Part shown: piece after piece, positions 13,531 to 20,801 of the stretch | How positions within the stretch are numbered: position 1 is the stretch's first letter | How the letters are laid out: every line of letters begins with the position of its first letter | Origin: an uncultured Elusimicrobia bacterium | GTDB taxonomy: Bacteria; Elusimicrobiota; Endomicrobiia; Endomicrobiales; Endomicrobiaceae | NCBI GenBank assembly: GCA_937916125.1 | Contig: CALGGE010000105.1 | Coordinates: 1-23,236 of the forward strand | DNA length: 23,236 nt | Direction of reading: 5' to 3' | Translations under genes and position numbers: made by a program | Notes under the pieces: generated by a model | Seen by the model: the letters and a program-made list of their open reading frames with translations, nothing else | Told to the model about the DNA's origin: nothing | Database searches by the model: none

Positions 13531-14681
13531 CGTTCGGTACTCGTACGTCCGGAAGAATATTTTTTCTTAATTACGCACAGATATGTGCCGTTATATAAAA
13601 CATTGCCGTAATCATCTTTACCGTTATAGGAATATTCATTATTTCCCGACAAAAGATTATTACACAATATATGAAATATTTTGTCGCCGTACTCGGAATA
13701 TATATCTATATCCGCTCGTCCCGACTCATCCATTTCAAAAAATATTCTTGTGTTTTGTCCTTTTTGCGGATTAAACGGATTGGGAGCGTTGTATGCTTTT
13801 TTAATTTCGCCGAGAGTAACAAACGAATACACCGCTGGAGAAAGAAGTTTTGCTCCGTACTGATTTTCAACTTCAACTTTCCAATAGTATCTTGTTCTCG
13901 GAGATAAATTCGTTACGGTATAACTGCTCTGCGGGATATCGGCAACATATTGCATGGAACTTTCGGAAGTACCCAAATACAGAGTATATGTCAAAACATC
14001 CGTCGGTACACCTTTTTCCGCACTCCAATTGAAATTGACAGAAGAGTTCGAAGATGCATTATTGTCCTGCAGATTGTTGTTTAAATTTGTAAACGTATGC
14101 GGTCTTTCGGTTATTACGAAAATTTTTTTATTATTTTTCGTGCTGTATATGCCCGGAAAATTATCGTTATCGGCTTCAATATAATATTCATATGCTCCGT
14201 AATCAACGGCAAAATTTGCCGAATGAAAATTATCTCCGACAGGATTTAAATCAATTTCCGTGTAATCATCATTTGAGTTTTGTTTTCTGTAATAAAGTTT
14301 AGGATATCCCGATGTTATCGGACACCCGTACAAATCGGAATATTTTACTTTTATTTCGGTATTTCCTTCGCTTTTTATTGAAATGACGTTTTGAAGACTG
14401 TTTGAATCTATTAAGGTATTGTGTGTATCGGGTATGTAATCAAAAAGAGAACCGAAAGACTGTCCCGCAGAAATATTTTCCGAGGAAGACTCATATTCGG
14501 CTTCGATTTCTCCGACGAAATCAATATACGCATCGGCATTTATCCAGTCGGATTGCATTGAAAATTGTGCCGATGTCAAATAAATATCGGATTCAATATT
14601 GCTTTCCGAAATATGCGTTGCAAAAGCATTGCTGCATAAAAAAAGCAACAAAAATAAAAAAATTTTTAAACATTTTCTCAT
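13506..14681 (-). CDS. Exported protein with fibronectin type III and FlgD-like Ig domains (391 aa)
   Basis: Seen: a signal peptide (1-21, ending AFA), a non-conserved region (about 22-190), an Fn3-like domain (about 195-290, with YTVTNLSPRTRYYWKVEVEN) and a C-terminal FlgD Ig-like domain (about 300-391, with APNPFNPQKGQNTRIFF and NGKDDYGNVLYNGTYLCVIK). Known: such C-terminal domains occur on many secreted proteins of Bacteroidetes-like and Elusimicrobia-like groups, sometimes as sorting signals. No enzyme domain is visible, so adhesion or a structural surface role is likely. No clear ribosome-binding site precedes ATG at 14681. It is first in the group with the PorV/TPR and TadE-like genes. 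Confidence 0.72.
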   Translation of the reverse strand: MRKCLKIFLFLLLFLCSNAFATHISESNIESDIYLTSAQFSMQSDWINADAYIDFVGEIEAEYESSSENISAGQSFGSLFDYIPDTHNTLIDSNSLQNVISIKSEGNTEIKVKYSDLYGCPITSGYPKLYYRKQNSNDDYTEIDLNPVGDNFHSANFAVDYGAYEYYIEADNDNFPGIYSTKNNKKIFVITERPHTFTNLNNNLQDNNASSNSSVNFNWSAEKGVPTDVLTYTLYLGTSESSMQYVADIPQSSYTVTNLSPRTRYYWKVEVENQYGAKLLSPAVYSFVTLGEIKKAYNAPNPFNPQKGQNTRIFFEMDESGRADIDIYSEYGDKIFHILCNNLLSGNNEYSYNGKDDYGNVLYNGTYLCVIKKKYSSGRTSTERCRLLIIK

Positions 14682-14785
14682 AGCACGAAAAGATTAAAAA
14701 TAAATGATTAAGATGATAAGTTGATAAGTTAAGATTTGAGCAGAAAACTCAGTTCTCGGCTTGTAAATTACGATTAAAAATAAAA

Positions 14786-14859
14786 TCGGGGTGACCGGAT
14801 TTGAACCAGCGACCTCTCCCACCCGAAGGGAGCGCACTAGCCAACTGTGCTACACCCCG
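14786..14859 (-). tRNA. tRNA-Pro (anticodon CGG)
   Basis: On the minus strand the acceptor arms CGGGGTG and CACCCCG pair perfectly. The anticodon stem CTCCC/GGGAG carries loop TTCGGGT, giving anticodon CGG for codon CCG. The T arm has GGTTCAAATCC. The discriminator base is A and CCA is not encoded. The 5' end starts one base after the stop codon of the MerR-like gene, so the tRNA is very probably processed from that mRNA. Confidence 0.95.
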
Positions 14860-14860
14860 A

Positions 14861-15217
14861 TTAATTTTCCAGTATTTCCAATACTTCTTCCAACTCTTTT
14901 TTTATATCCAGAACCGTTCTTGAATCAAGTTCCGTTTCATTTTGAGCGAAATCAAACAAATCAACGTTTTTCTTTTTTCTTCTGTCAACTTTAAGATACT
15001 TTTTTACACCCTCTATAGTAAGTCTTCTTGTGTAAAGAAGTTCTTTTATTTTTTTTATAAGATCTACATCCTGAGGAGAATATTTTCTCATTCCGGAATG
15101 ACGCTCGGGCTTAATTTGTACAAACTCTTTCTCCCAATATCTTAACGTATATGAGGGAACGCCCGTTCTGTCCGAAACTTCTCTTATACTTAAATATTTT
15201 TTATCAGGTTCAAGCAT
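14861..15217 (-). CDS. MerR-family regulator (118 aa)
   Basis: Seen: a winged helix-turn-helix at residues 8-76 (YLSIREVSDRTGVPSYTLRY, then WEKEF, RKYSPQDVDLIKKIKELL and the LTIEGVKKYL helix), followed by a charged tail that probably forms a coiled coil (about 95-118). It lacks the cysteines of metal-sensing MerR proteins. It belongs to the group of small MerR-like proteins that often follow himA/HU genes in bacterial genomes. Here it lies 9 nt after the HU-like gene and directly before tRNA-Pro. Its target is unknown. Confidence 0.9.
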   Translation of the reverse strand: MLEPDKKYLSIREVSDRTGVPSYTLRYWEKEFVQIKPERHSGMRKYSPQDVDLIKKIKELLYTRRLTIEGVKKYLKVDRRKKKNVDLFDFAQNETELDSRTVLDIKKELEEVLEILEN

Positions 15218-15226
15218 TTTACTTCT

Positions 15227-15487
15227 CTAATTAAAAATTTCTTTCGACTGCTTGAATTTTATTTTCTTCTTAGGCTCTATCAATATCGTCTCACCGGTTT
15301 TCGGGTTTCTGCCTTTTTTGGTTTGAGTAACCAAAAGGTTAAAACTGCCAAAACCCGTAACGACAACTTTTTCGCCGTTTGTAAGTGCCGTCAACATCTC
15401 TTCAAAAATCTTATTCACTACAACCGTCGCATCCTTTTTTGACGGCATTAAGTGAGATATCTTATCTATTATATCATTTTTTGTCAT
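15227..15487 (-). CDS. HU/IHF-family DNA-binding protein (86 aa)
   Basis: Seen: an N-terminal helical dimer region, GEKVVVTGFGSFNLLV, and the beta-arm motif GRNPKTGE at about 60-67, followed by the C-terminal helix. Length is slightly below the usual 90. Known: dimers bend DNA and organise the nucleoid; IHF-type members also assist site-specific recombination. IHF and HU are not separable by eye. It follows gpsA after a 20-nt gap on the same strand. Confidence 0.94.
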   Translation of the reverse strand: MTKNDIIDKISHLMPSKKDATVVVNKIFEEMLTALTNGEKVVVTGFGSFNLLVTQTKKGRNPKTGETILIEPKKKIKFKQSKEIFN

Positions 15488-15507
15488 AAAGTCAAACCTT
15501 TTTTAAC

Positions 15508-16500
15508 CTATTCGTCTTTAGGTGTTCTTGTCATTAAATCATAAACCGCCTGTTTGGCATCTTTATTATTAAAAAGCACTTCATAAACCTGATTTATTAT
15601 CGGCAACTCTATATTCATTTTCCGTCCAAGTCTGTATGCGCTTATACACGTATTTACGCCCTCCGCAACCATCTTCAATTCGTTCTCAGCCTCTTTCAAC
15701 GTTCTGCCTCTTGCCAAAAGTTCACCGAGATTTCTGTTTCTGGAATGTACGGAAAAGCACGTTACCATCAAATCTCCCGCACCTGAAAGCCCGTAGAAAG
15801 TTTCTTCCTTACCGCCCATTGCAACTCCTAAACGAACAAGCTCTTTCAAACCTCTGGAAACTATTGCAGCCTTAGTATTATCACCGAAAGATAATCCGTC
15901 AATAACTCCGCCTGCAATAGCGAAAACATTTTTTAAAGATGCTCCGAGTTCCACTCCGATAATATCACTCTGCGTATAAACTCTAAAATAGTCGTTGATA
16001 AAAAGATCCCTTACTTTTATCGCCAAATCTTTATCTTTTGATGCCGATGTTACTACCGTAGGAATTTTTTTGGAAACTTCCTCGGCGTGACTGGGGCCCG
16101 ACAAAGCAACAATTTTATCTTTCGTTTCGGGAAAAATCTCTTCAATTATTTGAGAAACTCTTAACAGCGTATCGACTTCTATGCCTTTTGTGGCACTGAT
16201 AACAATCTTTTTCGCTAAATCCGTTCCGAGATTTTTGACAGACATTACCGTTGAACGTAAAAAATGTGACGGCACAACGAAAAGTACCGCTTCCGTTTCA
16301 TTGATTATATTCAAATCACTTGATACGATAACACTGTCGGGAATACTTGCTCCGCCGATAAAAGGAATAGTCCTTTCTCTGTTTAATTTTTCTGCGGCTT
16401 GTTTATTTATTTCCCAAAGATAAACTTTATGTCCGTTATCGGCAAGAAGACAAGCCAACGTTGTCCCCCAAGAACCTGCACCCAAAACTGATATTTTCAT
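15508..16500 (-). CDS. gpsA: Glycerol-3-phosphate dehydrogenase [NAD(P)+] (330 aa)
   Basis: Seen: the N-terminal dinucleotide-binding motif GAGSWGTTLACLLADNGH (residues 7-24), the conserved SLKNVFAIAGGVIDGL (about 188-203), and GLSGAGDLMVTC with HSRNR. Length is normal. AGGAG precedes ATG. Known: it reduces dihydroxyacetone phosphate to sn-glycerol-3-phosphate for phospholipid synthesis. It follows plsY by 8 nt, and PlsY uses the product of this enzyme, so the pair forms a lipid module. Confidence 0.97.
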   Translation of the reverse strand: MKISVLGAGSWGTTLACLLADNGHKVYLWEINKQAAEKLNRERTIPFIGGASIPDSVIVSSDLNIINETEAVLFVVPSHFLRSTVMSVKNLGTDLAKKIVISATKGIEVDTLLRVSQIIEEIFPETKDKIVALSGPSHAEEVSKKIPTVVTSASKDKDLAIKVRDLFINDYFRVYTQSDIIGVELGASLKNVFAIAGGVIDGLSFGDNTKAAIVSRGLKELVRLGVAMGGKEETFYGLSGAGDLMVTCFSVHSRNRNLGELLARGRTLKEAENELKMVAEGVNTCISAYRLGRKMNIELPIINQVYEVLFNNKDAKQAVYDLMTRTPKDE

Positions 16501-16508
16501 GATTACTC

Positions 16509-17087
16509 CTATATTTTGTTTTCGGTACCGTTAAATAATCTCTTAATGTTTGCAGAGTGGCGAATAATCACAATCGCGGCAATTATAACGGAAAAAATCA
16601 ATATTTCATTTGAACACCCGAAGAATAACAGACTTATCGGCAACACAATCGCGGCACATATCGAAGACAACGAAACATATTTTGTTATTGACAGTACTAC
16701 GGCAAAAACCAAAAGACATGTAATTATCGCCAACGGATTTATTGCCAAAAATGCACCACACCCCGTAGCAACGCCCTTACCGCCCTTAAAATTTAAAAAT
16801 ATCGTGAACATATGCCCCAAAATAACGGCAAGTATCACTGCTATTACAAACCAATCCGAAAATAAATTTATTCTTAACGCCAAAAATACCGGAACAAAAC
16901 CTTTTAATGCGTCACATAAAAGTGCCAACAAGCCTAACGATTTACTTACTCTGTAAACATTTGTTGCTCCTGGATTTCCCGAACCGTATTTTCTGATATC
17001 AATTCCTTTGAATAACTTTGCAATAATGTATGCAAACGGAATTGCTCCAACGATATAAGACAACACCAAGTATGCCGCAATTTTCAT
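16509..17087 (-). CDS. plsY: Acyl-phosphate glycerol-3-phosphate acyltransferase (192 aa)
   Basis: Seen: a multi-pass membrane protein (about five hydrophobic segments) with the PlsY loops GSGNPGATNVYR, DALKG and GHMFTIFLNFKGGKGVAT. Known: it transfers the acyl group from acyl-phosphate to glycerol-3-phosphate in the inner membrane, the first acylation in lipid synthesis. It is first in the plsY-gpsA-HU-MerR-tRNA series. There is no ribosome-binding site, and the -10 box TATAAT lies only 9 nt before the ATG, so the transcript may be leaderless. Confidence 0.96.
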   Translation of the reverse strand: MKIAAYLVLSYIVGAIPFAYIIAKLFKGIDIRKYGSGNPGATNVYRVSKSLGLLALLCDALKGFVPVFLALRINLFSDWFVIAVILAVILGHMFTIFLNFKGGKGVATGCGAFLAINPLAIITCLLVFAVVLSITKYVSLSSICAAIVLPISLLFFGCSNEILIFSVIIAAIVIIRHSANIKRLFNGTENKI

Positions 17088-17096
17088 AATGTCAGT

Positions 17097-17125
17097 ATTA
17101 TAGCATAAAAAATTTTTATAAACAA
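17097..17125 (-). promoter_or_regulatory. Promoter immediately before plsY
   Basis: On the minus strand TTGTTT (17120-17125), a 17-nt spacer and TATAAT (17097-17102). Expected transcription start is near 17089-17091, two to four bases before the ATG at 17087. Confidence 0.65.
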
Positions 17126-17178
17126 ATAAATTTTGTTAATTGTTTTTTATTAAGGTCCCGGGATTATTTTTTGACTTT

Positions 17179-18447
17179 TTATAAAGGTACCAAATGAGAA
17201 TCCCATCCGCCGAGTTTGGCATTTTTGTAAGTATAAATCGGTGTATTTTTTTCTTTTTTTGCGTTATAAAAATTTACACCGGAAGTTGCCATCATATCAG
17301 CTTCAAGTCCCACGACTACGGCAGCAGCAGCCCAACCTATAAGCGGAATACCGGAAAGTTCGCTTGCAAGCGTAATTAACATTTGACTTTGTGTTCCGAG
17401 AATATAAAGAGCCGATATTGACGTAAAATTAACACCCGTTTTGTCGGTTTCGGCATCGGGAAACATCGCACCTTTTGAATTATATAATCCTGCAGCGGAA
17501 ACCGCAACAAGCTGAGGCATTTTAATATTAAAAATTCTTTGAAACAACGGATAATTTTTGTTATTGTTCAAACTTTGTATGCCCAAAGCAACAAGTTTTT
17601 TATCATCAAAATTTTCGTCGCGAACATACCAAGAATATTTATCTTTTCTGTATTGTTCCGGCTTAACAAAATGTGCATGAACACCGGCAACATTTAAACA
17701 ATAATTTACGGTTTTAAAATATTGTATGCCTTTGGAATTTTTCTTTATACCTAAAAGTGATGTCGGCGACAATGATTTCGTATTTATGTTTGAGAAATTA
17801 AAACTTTTTATATTTTTAGCGAACCTCGACGGAACGACAACTATTTTTGTATTATCCGAAGAAAACTCTTTTAATATTGCGGCATAATTTACAAGATATG
17901 CCGATACAGCCGCATCCTGCATTTTCCGTATAGAGTTTACGACAGTTCTTAAATTTTTTACGCCTTTATATTCCGTTCTGATACCGTTACATTTATAATC
18001 GCAAAAAGGTCCCGGGATCAAAGAACCGCACACTTTATCGGTAGAAAAGCTCGGCACGTACAATGTGGGAACTACACCGAAAATATCTTTAACTTTTCCT
18101 CTGATTGCCGACGGGACATTTTTGATAAGTATATCGTAAGATAAACTTTCGGGATATCCTGCCGTCGATAAAACGGTTGCAATTAAATTATTTGTCGTTC
18201 CCAAAAAGTTCAATGTTCTTGCCTGAAGCGTAGCTATTGACATTACGGCATTATCAACTTTGTTTTGAAGTGTCATTCTGTCTCTTATTACTTTGGCAAT
18301 ATTTACCATCATTGCCCAACTCATTATAAGTATAAGAGCCATTATTAATGTGTAAGGTAATACTTGTCCTCTGTTGCGGACAAGCGGTTGAATAGTTGAA
18401 TGGCTGAAAATTCGAACAAAAATATTTTTCATAATTTTTATATACAT
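17179..18447 (-). CDS. TadG-like membrane-anchored protein (422 aa)
   Basis: Seen: a short N-terminus followed by RGQVLPYTLIMALILIMSWAMMVNIAKVI, a TadE/TadG-type hydrophobic segment (about 26-52), then a long region without a von Willebrand domain. A second hydrophobic stretch occurs near residues 365-390. Residues 13-26 (IFSHSTIQPLVRN) are encoded by a copy of the dispersed repeat. Known: TadG-like proteins are minor components of Tad pilus systems. The ATG at 18447 or the one five codons later could be used; neither has a clear ribosome-binding site. It is 6 nt after the small TadE/Flp-like gene and probably co-transcribed. The large domain is unrecognised. Confidence 0.65.
   Translation of the reverse strand: MYIKIMKNIFVRIFSHSTIQPLVRNRGQVLPYTLIMALILIMSWAMMVNIAKVIRDRMTLQNKVDNAVMSIATLQARTLNFLGTTNNLIATVLSTAGYPESLSYDILIKNVPSAIRGKVKDIFGVVPTLYVPSFSTDKVCGSLIPGPFCDYKCNGIRTEYKGVKNLRTVVNSIRKMQDAAVSAYLVNYAAILKEFSSDNTKIVVVPSRFAKNIKSFNFSNINTKSLSPTSLLGIKKNSKGIQYFKTVNYCLNVAGVHAHFVKPEQYRKDKYSWYVRDENFDDKKLVALGIQSLNNNKNYPLFQRIFNIKMPQLVAVSAAGLYNSKGAMFPDAETDKTGVNFTSISALYILGTQSQMLITLASELSGIPLIGWAAAAVVVGLEADMMATSGVNFYNAKKEKNTPIYTYKNAKLGGWDSHLVPL
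18371..18394. repeat. Dispersed repeat, copy C, inside the TadG-like gene
   Basis: A 24-nt stretch is identical to 18599-18622 and runs on into TTGAAT units. In both places it lies directly before the codons for the GQ motif of a Tad-like protein and is read in the same frame (IQPLVRN). Confidence 0.85.
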
Positions 18448-18453
18448 ATTCTT

Positions 18454-18747
18454 TTAAAATAAAGCACCTACAGCTCCCATGATAACGGAAATGAAATCGA
18501 ATTTGTTTGTCCAAGCAACAATAAAAAGTTTCAGCATACCGTAACTTGCTGCAACTAAAACAAGAGTAAATAAGATAAACTCCACAAGTGCCTGACCGCT
18601 GTTGCGGACAAGCGGTTGAATAATTGAAGAGTTGAAAAGTTGAAAAGTTAACGGCGAACGACGAGATCCCCGACTCTGCCGTTGTACGTGCCATTCGGGA
18701 ATCTCGTAGTTGCCGTTGCCGTTTATTATACGTTGTACATTATACAT
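18454..18747 (-). CDS. Small TadE/Flp-like protein with repeat-encoded N-terminus (97 aa)
   Basis: Seen: residues 51-97 are SGQALVEFILFTLVLVAASY followed by a short tail ending VGALF, a size and hydrophobicity like a mature Flp-type or TadE pseudopilin after cleavage before GQ. Residues 1-50 (MYNVQRIINGNGNYEIPEWH and on to IIQPLVRN) come wholly from the dispersed repeat and its central hairpin. GAGG lies 6 nt before ATG 18747, so the extension may truly be translated. It is unusually long for a class III leader, and the real start could be internal. The next gene (TadG-like) follows by 6 nt. Confidence 0.65.
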   Translation of the reverse strand: MYNVQRIINGNGNYEIPEWHVQRQSRGSRRSPLTFQLFNSSIIQPLVRNSGQALVEFILFTLVLVAASYGMLKLFIVAWTNKFDFISVIMGAVGALF

Positions 18748-18823
18748 TACCGTCCTCAGCTCTTCAGCTTCTCAGCTTTTCAGCTGTTGTTGAAACTATT
18801 CAACTGTTCAACTTTTCAACCAA
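18599..18823. repeat. Dispersed repeat, copy D, with large imperfect inverted structure
   Basis: TTGAA units at 18615-18648 face TTCAAC units at 18790-18820, and between them lies a hairpin 18661-18673/18695-18707 (12 of 13 matched, the last position a G-U pair in RNA). ATTGTAC-like and GCCGTTGCCG blocks are included. Much of it is translated as the N-terminus of the 97-aa protein. Confidence 0.8.
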
Positions 18824-18839
18824 ATTTGCTTCTCAAATT

Positions 18840-19577
18840 TTACTGTTGAATGATTCTCGGTGTTACAAAAATTAAAACATTTGTTTTGTTATCAATCGTT
18901 TTTGTGTGTCTGAATAATGCACCCAGCAACGGAATATCCGAAAGAATAGGTATTCCCGATTTGGTTTTATCTTTGTAGTTTTCTATAAGTCCCGCAATTA
19001 CGATAGTTTGCTGATTTTTTAAAACAACATTACTTTTGGCTTGCCTCTTTGCAATATTCGGAAAACCTTGCACGGCATTGGACCAGTCCAATCTTGAAAG
19101 TTCCGTCTGAATAACCAAATCTATTTTGTCGTCGGAGAGGACTTTCGGAAGAATCTCCGTAATAATTCCGTACTCTTTCCACTCCACGTTTCCGCCGGAA
19201 ACTCCCGATACGGATATAGGGAATTCTCCGCCCACAAGAAAGCGTGCTTTTGTACCGGACTTTGTTACAAGCTTCGGTTTTGATAACACCTGAGCCGAAC
19301 CGCTTTCTTTAAGAAGTTTTAATTTTGCCGTCAGAGGAGTGTATCTTACCCAATCGTTAAATTCCACCAAAGACGGATACGCGGTTGCACCGTCCGCACC
19401 CGCAATAAAAAGCTCTCCGGTGGATATTTCATCTACCCACTTGATGCCGTATTCATTGGCTTTGTTGTTGTTAATTTCCGTTACTTCAATGGCAATCTCG
19501 ACGAGATTGTCCGATGCGAAAAGATTTTCGCCCAAAAGAAGAAATGCCATAGCAAAAAAAATTATTAATTTTTTCAT
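18840..19577 (-). CDS. Short secretin-domain protein, CpaC/GspD-like (245 aa)
   Basis: Seen: a signal peptide (1-21), a short N-terminal part, then a secretin core with GSAQVLSKPKLVTKSGTKAR, GGEFPI, the ITEILPKV strand and the closing GIPILSDIPLLGALFRHTKT and VLIFVTPRII. Known: secretins form the outer-membrane gate of type II secretion, type IV pili and Tad pili, usually with several N-terminal domains and 400-700 residues. This one has only the gate domain plus about 90 residues, so it is either a minimal secretin, a regulator-like paralogue, or part of a split protein. AAGGAAAAAG precedes ATG. It is upstream of the Tad-like pair on the same strand and downstream of gcvT by 27 nt. Confidence 0.85.
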   Translation of the reverse strand: MKKLIIFFAMAFLLLGENLFASDNLVEIAIEVTEINNNKANEYGIKWVDEISTGELFIAGADGATAYPSLVEFNDWVRYTPLTAKLKLLKESGSAQVLSKPKLVTKSGTKARFLVGGEFPISVSGVSGGNVEWKEYGIITEILPKVLSDDKIDLVIQTELSRLDWSNAVQGFPNIAKRQAKSNVVLKNQQTIVIAGLIENYKDKTKSGIPILSDIPLLGALFRHTKTIDNKTNVLIFVTPRIIQQ

Positions 19578-19604
19578 TTCTTTTTCCTTGAGATGATTAT
19601 ATCG

Positions 19605-20678
19605 TTATTTTTTTAATCTTTTATAGAAAGGTTTCGGAACTATATTGATACTCCTTAAATTGTTATGAACTTTTACCTGAAGTTGTGCATTGTCGTCGAT
19701 ATTAATATCAATTAATGCCATACCTACTGCCTTTTTAAATGTCGGCGAAAAACTTCCGCTTGTAACATAACCGACTTTCTTATCGTTAAGATATACTTCA
19801 TCGTTAGCTCTTGCTATACCGCTCTGACAAATAAAAGCGATAGATTTTTTTGCAGGAGAATCTTTAATTTTTTCTATTTTATCTTTACCGATAAAATCTT
19901 TATCCCAAAAAACGGTTTTGATAAAGCCTGCATCTATCGGATTAATTTCTTCGGAAATTTCATGTCCGTGCAAGGGCATACAAGCTTCAAGACGAAGCGT
20001 ATCTCTGCAACCCAAACCGCAAGGTTTTGCACCAAGCTCGATAAGTTTGCTCCACATATATTCGGCACGGTTGTTTGATATTATTATTTCAAAACCGTCT
20101 TCGCCGGTATAACCCGTCCTTGCTATTTTTGAAAATTCGGCATTTTGTCCTTTAAATGTGATATCTTTTGCGGTAAAATATTTCATTGCAACAATATCGT
20201 CTTCGGTAAGTTGAGAAATTATCTCTACGGCTTTAGGTCCCTGAACAGCCATCATGGAAACATCTTTACTCATATTTTTTATTTCAACATTTTCGGATTT
20301 ATTTTCATTAAGCCATGCAAAATCTTTGTTTAAGTTTCCCGCATTAACTATCATCATATAATAATTTTCAAATTTATAAACTATGATATCGTCTTTTATT
20401 CCGCCCTCTTTATTTAACAACATTGAATATCTTGCTTTATGCAGCGGCAGGTTTGACATATCGGAAACAGTTACATAATCCAAAAATTTCCCTGCGTTAT
20501 CGCCGGAAATAATAAAAGTTCCCATGTGAGAAGTATCAAAAATACCGACGGCGGTTCTGACGGCATTATGCTCCTCTATAATCGAAGTATATTGAACAGG
20601 CATATCCCATCCGCCGAACTCCGTAAATTTTGCTCCAAGTTTTTCATGCTGAGGATGTAAAAATGTAGTTTTTAACAT
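19605..20678 (-). CDS. gcvT: Aminomethyltransferase, glycine cleavage T-protein (357 aa)
   Basis: Seen: FGGWDMPVQY near the start, FDTSHMGTF (about 48-56), the folate-site region KARYSMLLNKEGGIKDDIIV, and GCRDTLRLEACMPLHGHE. Length is normal. GGGAG precedes ATG. Known: it moves the aminomethyl carbon from the H-protein lipoyl arm to tetrahydrofolate, releasing ammonia. It follows lpdA (the L-protein type enzyme) on the same strand, separated by repeat E. GcvH and GcvP are not in the window. Confidence 0.96.
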   Translation of the reverse strand: MLKTTFLHPQHEKLGAKFTEFGGWDMPVQYTSIIEEHNAVRTAVGIFDTSHMGTFIISGDNAGKFLDYVTVSDMSNLPLHKARYSMLLNKEGGIKDDIIVYKFENYYMMIVNAGNLNKDFAWLNENKSENVEIKNMSKDVSMMAVQGPKAVEIISQLTEDDIVAMKYFTAKDITFKGQNAEFSKIARTGYTGEDGFEIIISNNRAEYMWSKLIELGAKPCGLGCRDTLRLEACMPLHGHEISEEINPIDAGFIKTVFWDKDFIGKDKIEKIKDSPAKKSIAFICQSGIARANDEVYLNDKKVGYVTSGSFSPTFKKAVGMALIDINIDDNAQLQVKVHNNLRSINIVPKPFYKRLKK

Positions 20679-20721
20679 AATATCTCCCGTTAAATTATAT
20701 ATTTTTTAGGTATTTTTATCG

Positions 20722-20801
20722 CCATTGCCATTAAACTCTTTAACTTTTCAACTCTTCAACCGTCGTTGTCAGTTGTCGTTCATTATACATTGTACATTGT
20801 C
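20722..20801. repeat. Dispersed repeat, copy E, at the end of lpdA
   Basis: Contains CTTTAACTTTTCAACTCTTC, GTCGTTGTC and ATTATACATTGTACATTGTC blocks. It covers the 3' end and stop codon of lpdA and most of the gap to gcvT. Confidence 0.8.

Noticed and set aside
14791..14994. ORF starting MTGFEPATSPTRRERTSQLC on the plus strand
   Set aside because: It is the antisense of the tRNA-Pro gene, a well-known false protein, and then runs antisense to the MerR-like gene.
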